A stretch of DNA of 64,000 nucleotides, from positions 62,001 to 126,000 of the forward strand of contig CAYWRM010000006.1 of the NCBI GenBank assembly GCA_964460905.1, read 5' to 3'. Shown one piece after another: positions 44,653 to 53,635 of the stretch. The notes beneath the pieces were generated by a model that was not told the DNA's origin, did no database searches, and worked only from the letters and a program-made list of their open reading frames with translations. This stretch comes from GCA-002708315 sp964460905 (GTDB taxonomy: Bacteria > Bacteroidota > Bacteroidia > Bacteroidales > F082). How positions within the stretch are numbered: the first letter of the stretch is position 1; each line of letters begins with the position of its first letter. The translations under genes were made by a program, and so were the position numbers.

Positions 44653-45711
44653 ATGAAAAAACAATTTGTAACAATTGCCGAACTCGGCTATGACCATGCG
44701 CATTACCTTAAAAACGAACTGCAGATTGAGAATATCACTGCAATCATTGATTTTTCTGTTTCTGATGGTGTACCAAATGAAATGAATAAAGTCAAACTAC
44801 AAGTACAAGACGAAAATGTAAAAGATGCAATAATCATATTATTCATGATTTCTGAGCAACAAGGACAAAATCCATTAAAAGAAATCAATACATCTAATTA
44901 CAATGATACACCTCTAATTCTTATACCTGTAGATTTTGAAGATCATTCATTAGCACTTGGTAAATATGCCATTACTTTGGCTAAAAAGATTAGTGCTAAT
45001 ATTAAATTTCTACATGTTTATTATAATTCTAACGAAGCATATAGTGGTGCATCATATGAAGATTACCAACAAACAGTACAAGTACAGGAGGAACATAAAG
45101 CTAAATTAAAAATGCTTGCATTTTCCGAAACTATACATAACTATGCGAACTCGGTGAACTTTCCATCAAAGTCAATTCATTTTGGATTATCAGGAGGCAA
45201 TGTGATTGATCAGATATGTAATGTAGCAGACAAATGCTCCGCAAAAATGATCCTCCTCGGTCCTGAAGATATTACAGATGATGATTATCAGATTGGAGTT
45301 GTTAGAAAAACTGTACTAAAATCAAATATTCCAGTATTATCGCTGCCACTTAAAAAGATTGATCCAGCATCCAGTATTGATAAAGTCATATACTTTACTG
45401 ACGATGTGAATAAAGTGGTGGCTTATCAAAAAGCAATCGCAATGATATTTAGCAAAAGTGTCTCTTGTACTTTGCTCTACTCAAACAATATTAAGGCAGA
45501 AGACTTACCTGAGTTTGATATAAATTTTAATCTTGAAATTATACCTGCTGATACATTAACAATGAATATTATTGATTATTTAAATACTTCGGCTACATCA
45601 CTTTTAGTATTTGACAATCCTAAAACTGGTTTAATTGAAAGAATATTTGGTAATGATTTGTTTAAAGAATTAATGAAGCAAGAGGAATTTCCAGTACTAT
45701 TCTTAAAATAG
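44653..45711 (+). CDS. Universal stress protein (UspA family)
   Basis: A 352-aa cytoplasmic protein. A Usp domain spans about residues 88-235 (ILIPVDFEDHSLALGKYAIT; KCSAKMILLGPEDI; KTVLKSNIPVLSLPLK), with a degenerate second Usp-like half at about 240-352 (KVIYFTDDVNKVVAYQKAI; EEFPVLFLK). The N-terminal 85 residues are unusual and have no clear motif. Usp proteins bind nucleotides or small ligands under stress. The upstream operator implies TetR control, and the phospholipase gene follows. Confidence 0.82.
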   Translation: MKKQFVTIAELGYDHAHYLKNELQIENITAIIDFSVSDGVPNEMNKVKLQVQDENVKDAIIILFMISEQQGQNPLKEINTSNYNDTPLILIPVDFEDHSLALGKYAITLAKKISANIKFLHVYYNSNEAYSGASYEDYQQTVQVQEEHKAKLKMLAFSETIHNYANSVNFPSKSIHFGLSGGNVIDQICNVADKCSAKMILLGPEDITDDDYQIGVVRKTVLKSNIPVLSLPLKKIDPASSIDKVIYFTDDVNKVVAYQKAIAMIFSKSVSCTLLYSNNIKAEDLPEFDINFNLEIIPADTLTMNIIDYLNTSATSLLVFDNPKTGLIERIFGNDLFKELMKQEEFPVLFLK

Positions 45712-46062
45712 ATAGTTGGTAGTTTGGTTTTTTTTGAGATGGCTTGACAATCAAGTCAATCTGTATTGTCAATATTTAGTATTTAAATATGAACACATTT
45801 AAATAAGGGATCAACATAGTTTCCACCACAGCAAAAGAATCCTTGATAAATGCATTTGAGACTATTGTGTTTTAGAAGTACGTCAGGAATAATACACGAA
45901 TTTTTGTAACACTTATATTCATCTTATACAATAATCACAGCTAGATTGGGGATATTAATAAATCTTCACAATCTACCATTCTTTATCATATATGAGGGTT
46001 CAAATAACATGACAATATATTAGACGAAGGAAATTGAATTTAACCTTATAAATTTTGAAATA
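45712..46062. other. Intergenic region with degenerate TetR-type operator
   Basis: 351 bp with no gene. It contains CTTGAC-N6-GTCAATC-N6-GTCAAT at 45743-45773, a weaker version of the shared operator, 32 bp after the stress-protein stop and 290 bp before pldA. Nothing else stands out. Confidence 0.5.
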
Positions 46063-46944
46063 ATGTTTAACTATCGAATTTTAAACTTAATATTTGTACT
46101 TTTTATATGTATTGTGGCTAAATCTCAAAATAATACAGGGTCACGTGAACAACAGGTTGAAGACTCGTTAGTAAAACAAGCTTTTTTCAAACCATATAAA
46201 CCAAAAATTAGCAAAAATGATTTTCTAAAACAATTAAACGAATCACCAAGTTTTGGCCTTGGTAAGGATAATTATTTTTTAGCTGGAATACCTACAAACA
46301 CAGAGCCAACAAAGTTTAATTCAGATATTAAATATCAAGTTAGTGTTCGTCAACGATTAACAAAAACAGTTTTGCCATTCTATACATATTTATTATTTAT
46401 ATATAATCAAAAGGCATTTTGGAATATATACGAGGATTCGTCACCTTTTAAGGACATCAATTACAATCCAACTATTGGTTTTGGTAAACTGGTATTTTTA
46501 AACAACAACTTATCAGGATTTTTATCATTAATGTATGAACACGAATCTAATGGGAGAGATTCAATATACTCTCGTAGCTGGGATTACATTTCATTATCAG
46601 GTGTTTATTTTTTTAATTCCATGATACATTTTCAAGCTAAAGTTTGGATTCCATTTGTTGGTTCAGATAATACTGATTTAATAGATTACAAAGGTTTGGG
46701 ATTTATTGCTGTAAATAGTCAGAATAGATCAGGTAGAATAAGAGTATCTATAATTTTAAATCCTGCTAAATATGCTATTAATACAACATTGGATATTAGC
46801 TTTAAAATTAATAAAAATGCAAATCAATTTTTATTCATACAGTATTATAATGGATACGCAGAAGGGTTGTTAAATTATAATAAATATACTTCAATGATTA
46901 GGGTCGGTATATGTATTAAACAAAGGTTTCTTAACATACATTAA
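46063..46944 (+). CDS. pldA: Outer-membrane phospholipase A (PldA/OMPLA family)
   Basis: A 293-aa protein with a signal peptide (YRILNLIFVLFICIVAKSQ). It has the OMPLA active-site motif YEHESNGRDSIYSRSW, with catalytic His and Ser in HESNG and the RSW stretch. It also has the C-terminal QYYNGYAEGLLNYNKYTSMI, matching the OMPLA strand QYFNGYGES. Length and barrel pattern fit. It hydrolyses phospholipids that reach the outer leaflet of the outer membrane. It lies downstream of a Usp gene and a weak TetR operator, at the right end of the island, consistent with an envelope-lipid theme. Confidence 0.87.
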   Translation: MFNYRILNLIFVLFICIVAKSQNNTGSREQQVEDSLVKQAFFKPYKPKISKNDFLKQLNESPSFGLGKDNYFLAGIPTNTEPTKFNSDIKYQVSVRQRLTKTVLPFYTYLLFIYNQKAFWNIYEDSSPFKDINYNPTIGFGKLVFLNNNLSGFLSLMYEHESNGRDSIYSRSWDYISLSGVYFFNSMIHFQAKVWIPFVGSDNTDLIDYKGLGFIAVNSQNRSGRIRVSIILNPAKYAINTTLDISFKINKNANQFLFIQYYNGYAEGLLNYNKYTSMIRVGICIKQRFLNIH

Positions 46945-47401
46945 AATAGAACCACTAAACCTTAACATTCACATTATATATGGTATAAGTCGGACTAGTC
47001 ATGTGATAATTGGTTTTTCCATTTAGTTTCACTTTTAACCAAAGTGAAACTCCAGAAAAACCACAATACCCACAACCTCAACTCCTTACATAAGTCAAGC
47101 AAATTCGCCATTAAAATAAGATTCACTTTTACTCTAAAGACCTTGTTTTTGAAACCTATAGTCCGTACCCTAGCCATAACTATTAAAAACGTCGTCAAAT
47201 GGCACTTTCAGGACAAAAAACAAAGGCAGACTACATTGAATGGGAAAAACTTCAAAACACTATGTTAACAAAAAGGAAGTAGCAAAAGAAATGGTGAAAA
47301 ATGGCTTTAGAATATTCAAATTACAGGATAAAAAGACACTCCAGAAGGACACTCCAGTAAAAAAAGAAGGTCTCACATCTCTGTAAGACCTTGATTATCA
47401 A
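46945..47401. other. Right-end region of the first island with decayed integrase DNA
   Basis: No intact gene. It holds the start of a tyrosine integrase (47199-47282), the 15-bp word AAGGACACTCCAGTA (47345-47359) shared with the left end, and a hairpin AAGGTCT (47367-47373)/AGACCTT (47386-47392). It is bounded at 47402 by the tRNA-derived repeat. A 48-codon frame (47240-47386) overlaps the remnant but has no independent support. Confidence 0.55.
47199..47282 (+). pseudogene. Truncated tyrosine integrase start (27 codons)
   Basis: ATG opens MALSGQKTKADYIEWEKLQN and stops after 27 residues. This N-terminus is characteristic of a Bacteroidota tyrosine integrase family as I remember it (xGQKTKADYIxW). 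The remainder of the gene is missing. It is the probable remnant of the integrase that inserted the first island, 120 bp from the 47402 attachment repeat. Confidence 0.55.
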
Positions 47402-47445
47402 GTCGGAGTGACAAGACTTGAACTTGCGACCTCTTGACCCCCAGT
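47402..47445 (-). repeat. attachment-site repeat (right/second): 3' part of a tRNA-Pro
   Basis: Identical over 44 bp to 25383-25426; same tRNA-Pro(GGG) 3' parse on the minus strand, 5' half absent. It separates the 22-kb island from the integrase-bearing element that continues to the window end. If integration is into a tRNA reading leftward, the intact tRNA should lie to the right, beyond 64000. Confidence 0.88.
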
Positions 47446-47556
47446 CATAATATTAAACTATTCCGTTGTTTCTAGATAATGCCCAAATACTGCTCTAATA
47501 AGCATATACAAAGCTGTTTGAATCAATATTGTTGATAAATATTAATCGTTAATAAC

Positions 47557-47613
47557 TTGTTTTTAATAGTTTTTACTTGTACATTTGCTTGTACAAACGC
47601 AAAATGTACAAGT
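47557..47613 (+). promoter_or_regulatory. Integrase promoter overlapped by TTGTACA repeats
   Basis: A -33 TTG (47557-47559) and -7 box TACATTTG (47580-47587) are spaced 20 bp, fitting the Bacteroidota promoter. The box lies inside ACTTGTACATTT (47575-47586), inverted as AAATGTACAAGT (47602-47613), with a central palindrome TTGTACAA (47589-47596). Three TTGTACA-type sites thus cover the promoter, suggesting autoregulation or arm-site binding. Confidence 0.65.
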
Positions 47614-47617
47614 AGCC

Positions 47618-48907
47618 ATGAAAACAAAAACCCCAAAATTAAAAGTAATTCGGTTACAAGAAGCTGACATTAAACTTTCAAATAAAGGAATATCAATGTA
47701 TGCACTACTTGACCAAAGGAGACCAAATAAGAAAGGCACTTTTCCTATCAGGATTAGAATAATGCTTAACAGCCTATACCGGGATTATGGCACTAAACAA
47801 AATGCCAGTATTGATGAGTTCATAAAAATAACAAATGGACATCCAAGAGGTAACGCAGCTGATATTAAAATTGAAGTGCTTGCACTTTTAGAAAGAGCAT
47901 ATAAAATTATCCAAGATATTGACCCTTTCAGCTTTGCAAGATTTAATGAAGTATATTTAAACAAGCAGAATAACGACAAGCATAATATTTATTATTGGTA
48001 CGATGACAAAATAAAAGAACTCAAGTCAAACGGGCAAATTGGAACAGCATTAACATATGAATATTCTAAGAAGTCACTACAAAACTTTACCAATACTGAA
48101 ATATTAACTTTTGACAAGATAACCCCTAAATTTCTTGAAAAATACGAAAGCCAAATGAGCAACCCCACAACAGTTGGCATTTATCTAAGGCCATTAAGGC
48201 ATATTTTCAACCTGGCATTAGACCACCATAGTAATTTTATCAATGATTATCCTTTTAAAAGAAGGAGCCATGAAACCAATAAATATAAAATCCCTTCTCC
48301 CAGGAATATCAAAAAGGCATTAACCAAAGTAGAGGTAAAAAGTATTTATGAATATGGGGCCATAGCTGATAGTCCTGAAGCATATTATAAAGATATTTGG
48401 CTATTCTCATACTTTGCTAATGGCATCAACATGAAGGATATATGCAAACTCCGATACAAAAATATCAAAGGTAACTCTATCGAGTTTAGAAGAGCAAAAA
48501 CAGAACGATCAAACAAAAACTCAAAACCCATTACGATAGTCCTTACTGATGACTTGAATAGAATAATAAATGAATATGGAACTAAGCCGGTAATTAAAGA
48601 AAATTATATCTTTACATTCCTAAAACCCAAAATGAATAAAGAAGAAGAAATGGCAGCTATTAAACAAGCAACCAAACAAACGAATAAATATATCCGAAGA
48701 GTTGCCAAAGCCCTTAAAATAGAAGCAAACGTATCCACATACACAGCACGCCACTCCTTTGCTACCATCTTAAAAAATGCAGGAGTGTCACCTTCATTCA
48801 TAGGTGAAAGCATGGGGCATTCTTCATTAAAAACTACAGAAAGTTATCTTGGTAGTTTTGAAAGCGAGCAACGCAAGGATAATATCGACAAACTAAAAGA
48901 CTGGTAA
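47618..48907 (+). CDS. Tyrosine recombinase / integrase
   Basis: A 429-aa integrase with an N-terminal arm-binding region, SAM-like core-binding domain (about 105-215) and catalytic domain. ATG 47618 is used because an upstream start at 47585 falls in the promoter. Catalytic features: the nucleophile Y410 (TTESYLGSF), GHSSLKTT, the ARHSFATIL box II arginine, and a beta-strand Lys (RRAKTERS). The first catalytic Arg, normally in a GxRxxE-type motif, is Asn271 in FANGINMKDICKL; the expected His of HxxR is Tyr (YTAR). This variant pattern is known in Bacteroidota integrases. It is placed 173 bp from the tRNA repeat, so it is the likely integrase of the second element. Confidence 0.9.
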   Translation: MKTKTPKLKVIRLQEADIKLSNKGISMYALLDQRRPNKKGTFPIRIRIMLNSLYRDYGTKQNASIDEFIKITNGHPRGNAADIKIEVLALLERAYKIIQDIDPFSFARFNEVYLNKQNNDKHNIYYWYDDKIKELKSNGQIGTALTYEYSKKSLQNFTNTEILTFDKITPKFLEKYESQMSNPTTVGIYLRPLRHIFNLALDHHSNFINDYPFKRRSHETNKYKIPSPRNIKKALTKVEVKSIYEYGAIADSPEAYYKDIWLFSYFANGINMKDICKLRYKNIKGNSIEFRRAKTERSNKNSKPITIVLTDDLNRIINEYGTKPVIKENYIFTFLKPKMNKEEEMAAIKQATKQTNKYIRRVAKALKIEANVSTYTARHSFATILKNAGVSPSFIGESMGHSSLKTTESYLGSFESEQRKDNIDKLKDW

Positions 48908-48909
48908 AA

Positions 48910-51575
48910 ATGAATAACGAAATTGAAGTTTGGTATTCCGAATACGAACTACGCCAATTTATTGATATGGCAACTCGTTGGTCTATAGATGCAATCAATA
49001 AAAATAGCACCAAAGAACGCCCTTATTCAATATTTACCGACGACATTAAGGTTGCAAGAACTAATTTTGATTTATTCGCTGATCAACTCAACAAAAAACT
49101 CATGTCAATCCAAAACTGGAAAGCCGTTGAGTTAGACCTCGAAGACCGCTTTTTAAAAATGCTAAACCAGTATATTAATTGGTATTCTGAAAACGAAACA
49201 GAAATCAAAAAATTTGACCCTTACAACCCTTATGAGTTAATGCTCTCAATTATTGAAAGCACTAAAAAGGAAATATTAAAATACTTTCCTGAAACTACTT
49301 CAATTACGAACAGTGCGTTTGACATAAAAAGATTTGAAATAGAAATTAGAAAGCAACCATCTGTCACTGCAAAACTCGATTATTGGCACAAAATATTAAC
49401 CACATATATTGATGAGCCAGCAGAAAAAATTAGAACTGTAGACCAAAATAGTCACGACCTTGCACGTATCAAAGACAAATTACTTACCCAACTCTTCAAT
49501 GATTATACTAACACACCATTTTTTCCAATTCCCAAATCCATTTATAATGAACACTTTAAAGACGGGCTTAATAATCCTGAATTTACATTCTGGCTCCTAA
49601 AATACAATGCAAAAAAATACTTTGAAACCACATATAATATCAAGACAAATAATCCCCGATTAGGAAAGGAAAAAACAAAGGCTCTTTTGGATAAGTTTGA
49701 TGACTTCGAAAAATCAGCAGAAGAATTACTAATAAATGACATAGTCGATATAAACAACCCTGAATTTGAATTTGATTATTGTCAAGAAATTGAATGGCTT
49801 AGAATCAAACATAATTACTACAAAACGAATGCTCTGCCTAATGTTAACACAATTGGAAATACAACAGTTATTATCTATGCAAATCACATTTATTACAAAC
49901 AGTACATAACTCCAACTGTAAAAGTAAACTATTCAAACTTCAACAAAGCAGAAATATCTGAGCATACATCTCATGAAGATTTTAATCTTGATAACATTAG
50001 ATTGAATACCATTTGTAATATTGAGGGTTTCCCTGTTTATCTTGCCAAGATAGAAAGAGCAGAAGACTATTTTGTCAATTCAAACCTCGATTTAAATAAT
50101 GATCCTTTTAGAAATATCTTTGAAGAATATTTTCAAAGGACTTTCTCCGAATACCTAAAAAAAACAAAAACCTTATTCAGATTAAATGAAAAAGATTTTA
50201 AAGAGTATCTATACAACAAAGAGAAAGAGAATTTAGTAATTTTCAAAAAATACATTTCCTATATTGTTACTGATGAAGCAATACAATTCATGTTCTTGAA
50301 GAAAAGCGATGAGTTCTTAGAATGGCTACAGTTGAAAACAAAGGAAAACAAAAACTCATCACTGCTACCAAAAACTAAATCAAAGGTTCCTCCGGCAATA
50401 TCCTTCAACAAAAAAAACTATGAAATAGCAATCCGAGATTGGAATAGCAAAAACAACAACAACCTCACAAAATGGATAAAAAATGAACAGATGGTAAAAA
50501 TTGAAGAATGGCACTATCTCAGTACCGATAGTTTAATAGAACAAAAACAAGTGCTCAATGATTTGTATGGTTTGATAGATATGCCTTTCATTAATATGGC
50601 TGACTTGCATGATGAAATAATAGATACATGCCTTCGTTATGCCAATTCAATTGAAACTTCTTTAGACCGCTTCTATGCTGACTCAAAGGATATGCAAATT
50701 ACCATACCCTTTAGCAGCCTATGTCCAAAAATAATAAAACAACCTAAGTACCTTATCGAAGCTTATTTAAAACACGCCGAGGTTTTACCTGAACATAAAA
50801 GAATTTATTATAGATACAAATACTTAAATAGTAAATTAGGGTTTGCAGAGGGTAAATTTAATGAATACAAACAAAACTTAAATAGGAGCATTACAATAGA
50901 AACAGCTAATAAAAACAAGGATATTATTAATAGTATGTTCCTATTCATTGAACTATTTATTAATGATCTTAAAAGTTTACACAGAACTCAATTTAACTAT
51001 GTTGCATCTCCCCTTTTCAGGTTACTATTTGAAGAAGTAATAAAATTCAAAGGATACTATATTGCTGCTTTTGGTAATTTTACTTTTACAAATATATTGG
51101 AAACTGAAGATGCACTAAAAACATTAGAGCCTTTAGTAATAGAGGTGGAACCTTCAATTAGTGAAAAAGTAGTTGAATATATTGATAACACAAATGTTTA
51201 CATCAAGAAATCCCAAGTCCTATTAACAAATCAACTAAAAAACCAACTCTGGATTTGGATTTTTCAACTTACATTAAACATAATAATCCTGTTAAATTTG
51301 CCGAATCATTAAAAGAAGTATTCTCAAATGAATCAGGAAAAAGTATTGCATTATTCGTTTATTGTCTTAAAGTCAATAACTATCTTAAACATGGCACTAC
51401 AAAAAGAGCCACATTGCACAAATCCATAAAAAACTATTTCGGCACTAGTATAGGTACTCCAAAAACCTTAAACGACCATTTAGACCATAACTATAATAAT
51501 AAAGGTACATTAACCGAAGAAGAAATCTTAGAAGTATCAAAACGTATAGTTAAAATTTCAAATAGTTTGGCATAG
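48910..51575 (+). pseudogene. Large mobile-element protein, apparently frameshifted (or using -1 frameshifting)
   Basis: The zero frame encodes 800 aa (48910-51312) of unknown function: mostly helical, no signal, no named motif, acidic/basic charge mix. Its last 22 residues (QLWIWIFQLTLNIIILLNLP) look out of frame. In the -1 frame after the slippery heptamer A-AAA-AAC (51237-51243), translation continues as PTLDLDFSTYIKHNNPVKF to 51575, giving about 888 aa. That tail (ESGKSIALFVYCLKVNNYL, KSIKNYFGTSIGTPKTLN) resembles a C-terminal domain common in Bacteroidota element proteins. Either a one-base deletion in the A6 run or programmed frameshifting explains it. It starts 2 bp after the integrase stop. 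Confidence 0.6.
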
Positions 51576-51686
51576 TTTGCAATCGTTTATTATCGTGCGC
51601 AAACCATAACGCACCCTACAACCCTCTATATCAGTTAGATAACATATTACATTTGTCAGCAAATATTAACATTAATTATTTGCATT

Positions 51687-52031
51687 ATGACAAAATTAAA
51701 TTTTGATTCCTTACCTCAAGCTGTTGGAATAATGGCAGAACAATTAGAGAGAATTGAGGACCTCTTAAATGTGGAGCAACCTCCCCAACAAACATCCAAA
51801 AAAAAGTATTCCCTCTCCCAAGCCGCCAAATACTGCGGCATGGCCGACCCAACTTTCCGTACCTATATCTATAGGCGTAAAGTCGCTGGAACAAAATTCG
51901 GAAAGGCATGGTTATTCCTGGAGGCCGACCTCGACCAATTCATCTCCGACCACCGGAGGCCAACAGCTAACGAACTCAAAGCAAATGCTTTTGAAAAATT
52001 AACCTCTAACAAGAAAGGAGGTTTAATATGA
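51687..52031 (+). CDS. Xis-like helix-turn-helix DNA-binding protein
   Basis: A 114-aa protein with a coiled N-terminus and a HTH_17/excisionase-type domain: KYSLSQAAKYCGMADPTFRT, then VAGTKFGKAWLFLEADLDQF. This is the classic MerR/Xis winged HTH pattern, with the wing before a C-terminal helix. It is placed downstream of the integrase region and upstream of the replication genes, as excisionases/regulators are in Bacteroidota elements. It is coupled by an ATGA overlap to the next small ORF. Confidence 0.85.
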   Translation: MTKLNFDSLPQAVGIMAEQLERIEDLLNVEQPPQQTSKKKYSLSQAAKYCGMADPTFRTYIYRRKVAGTKFGKAWLFLEADLDQFISDHRRPTANELKANAFEKLTSNKKGGLI

Positions 52032-52198
52032 GTCAAAAAACAAAGAGCCCGACCACCCTGGCAGGTGATACGGGCAATATCTGTATGAATATTAATAAAG
52101 GTAAAAATACTAAAAGAAAACGAATAACACACTACGATTTAGCATATAAGTGGTCACAAACCCCAAAAAATTGCGTAATGGAAAGGAATCTATTATGA
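52028..52198 (+). CDS. Small coupled ORF, 56 aa, unknown function
   Basis: It begins within the stop of the Xis-like gene (ATGA at 52028-52031) and ends within the start of the DUF3987 gene (ATGA at 52195-52198). Such overlaps at both ends strongly indicate a real, translationally coupled gene. It encodes a basic 56-residue peptide (middle part NKGKNTKRKRITHYDLAYKW) with no recognised fold. It could bind DNA or RNA by charge; no more can be said. Confidence 0.65.
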   Translation: MSQKTKSPTTLAGDTGNICMNINKGKNTKRKRITHYDLAYKWSQTPKNCVMERNLL

Positions 52199-53496
52199 TA
52201 AACAATAATTTCCTTGCCGGCCTACAAAACCACATCAGTAACTTTTCAATTGATACAATAATCAATGAACTACCAAACATGCTGAAAAAACCATGTGATT
52301 TCCTTGTTGATGAAACCGAAAAAGAAGTTTTCCTAATTGGCGCAATTGGTGTTATAAGTGGGTTACTCCCAAATATTAAAGGTTTGTATTCTGGTAAATG
52401 GATTGCTCCAAATCTTTTTGTGTATGTTCTGGCAGGTTATGGCGGTGGCAAAGGTAGTTTAGATTATGCAAGGGCTCTCGGAAAACAAATCCACCAGTTC
52501 AAAAGGGAAGAAGCCCAAAACCTCATTAACGAATACCTCAAGGCTTTGGAAGTATATAAAAAAGATATGAAGCAATTCAATAAAAGTAAAGATGATGATG
52601 CTAAGCCTCCAAAAAAACCAGTCAAACCACCAACTTTAATGCTCTATATTCCAGCTAACAATTCAAAAAGCGGGGTTTATCAACTACTTCAGGAGAACAA
52701 GGGAAAAGGCATAATGTTTGAAAGTGAAGGCGACACACTTGCCGATGCATTAAAACAAGATTATGGTGGATTTTCTGATACATTACGGCAAGGATTTCAC
52801 CACGAAACAATTAGCTTGTTCAGGCGAATGAACAACGAGCTAATCGAGATTAATAATCCCGAAATATCTGTTGTTTTATCCAGTACATTCAATCAGTTAA
52901 AAACCCTCATTCCTTCAATTGAAAACGGCCTATACAGTCGTTTCCTTTTCTACGAGTTAAAACAAAATAATAAATTCATTAATGTATTTGATGATAGAAA
53001 AAAAGAGTACCAACAGTATTTTGAAAACTCAGGTATCCTTTTTAATGATTTGTTTAATGAATTAAATCAATTGGAAACCCCAATTTGGTTCTGGTTAACT
53101 GATCTTCAAAAGAAAACATTTGTTGAATTATTCGATGAAAAGAAATCTAAACTTATCGATGAAATTGATATCACTATGAGCGGAACAGCTAATCGATTAG
53201 GTATTATAGCATTTCGCGTAATGATGATTTTTAGCGCACTCCGGGCACACGAAGCCGGAACATTAAATAATTCTATAAGATGTAGTGATACCGACTTCAA
53301 TAACGCTTTAGCAATTGTTGACCGTTTAGAAAAACATGCAAAATCAGTTTATGATTACCTCGATGGCCAACCGGAGAAAAAAAGTCTGGCATCGATGCTA
53401 TTTAAAGAGGATAAAAGTTACGGTGAGATATCTAAAATAATCTTTGGTAATGGAAATCATAAAGGCACTATTCATAAATGGCTGAACAAAAAATAA
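52195..53496 (+). CDS. DUF3987 family protein (replication-associated ATPase-like)
   Basis: A 433-aa protein. ATG 52195 is chosen because it is coupled to the upstream 56-aa ORF; a GTG start 45 bp earlier is rejected. Visible are a Walker-A-like loop (LAGYGGGKGSLDYA), a charged lysine-rich linker, and the family signature SEGDTLADALKQDYGGFSD with FHHETISLFRRMN. DUF3987 proteins accompany primases on Bacteroidota and phage elements and are thought to act in element replication. It is followed by a 15-bp inverted repeat (53511/53581). Confidence 0.82.
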   Translation: MINNNFLAGLQNHISNFSIDTIINELPNMLKKPCDFLVDETEKEVFLIGAIGVISGLLPNIKGLYSGKWIAPNLFVYVLAGYGGGKGSLDYARALGKQIHQFKREEAQNLINEYLKALEVYKKDMKQFNKSKDDDAKPPKKPVKPPTLMLYIPANNSKSGVYQLLQENKGKGIMFESEGDTLADALKQDYGGFSDTLRQGFHHETISLFRRMNNELIEINNPEISVVLSSTFNQLKTLIPSIENGLYSRFLFYELKQNNKFINVFDDRKKEYQQYFENSGILFNDLFNELNQLETPIWFWLTDLQKKTFVELFDEKKSKLIDEIDITMSGTANRLGIIAFRVMMIFSALRAHEAGTLNNSIRCSDTDFNNALAIVDRLEKHAKSVYDYLDGQPEKKSLASMLFKEDKSYGEISKIIFGNGNHKGTIHKWLNKK

Positions 53497-53510
53497 AACT
53501 AATACACATC

Positions 53511-53595
53511 GAAACGATGGAAACGACCCTTAATTACCTATTTAGTGCTGTATATCAATACTATAACATACCTACAATACCGTTTCCACCGTTTC
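53511..53595. repeat. 15-bp inverted repeat after DUF3987 gene
   Basis: GAAACGATGGAAACG (53511-53525) and CGTTTCCACCGTTTC (53581-53595) are inverted with one mismatch; each arm also contains a direct repeat of GAAACG. It could be an element replication origin or mRNA structure. Confidence 0.6.
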
Positions 53596-53635
53596 CTGTC
53601 TGATTGTTAATATTAATTTTCTTAAACAAAATATC

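Noticed and set aside
47044..47268. 74-codon open frame near the integrase remnant
   Set aside because: Low-complexity Lys/Thr-rich translation and no recognised features; the overlapping integrase-like start is better supported.
52150..52194. GTG start for the DUF3987 gene
   Set aside because: The ATG at 52195 is coupled to the upstream 56-aa ORF and gives a family-like start.
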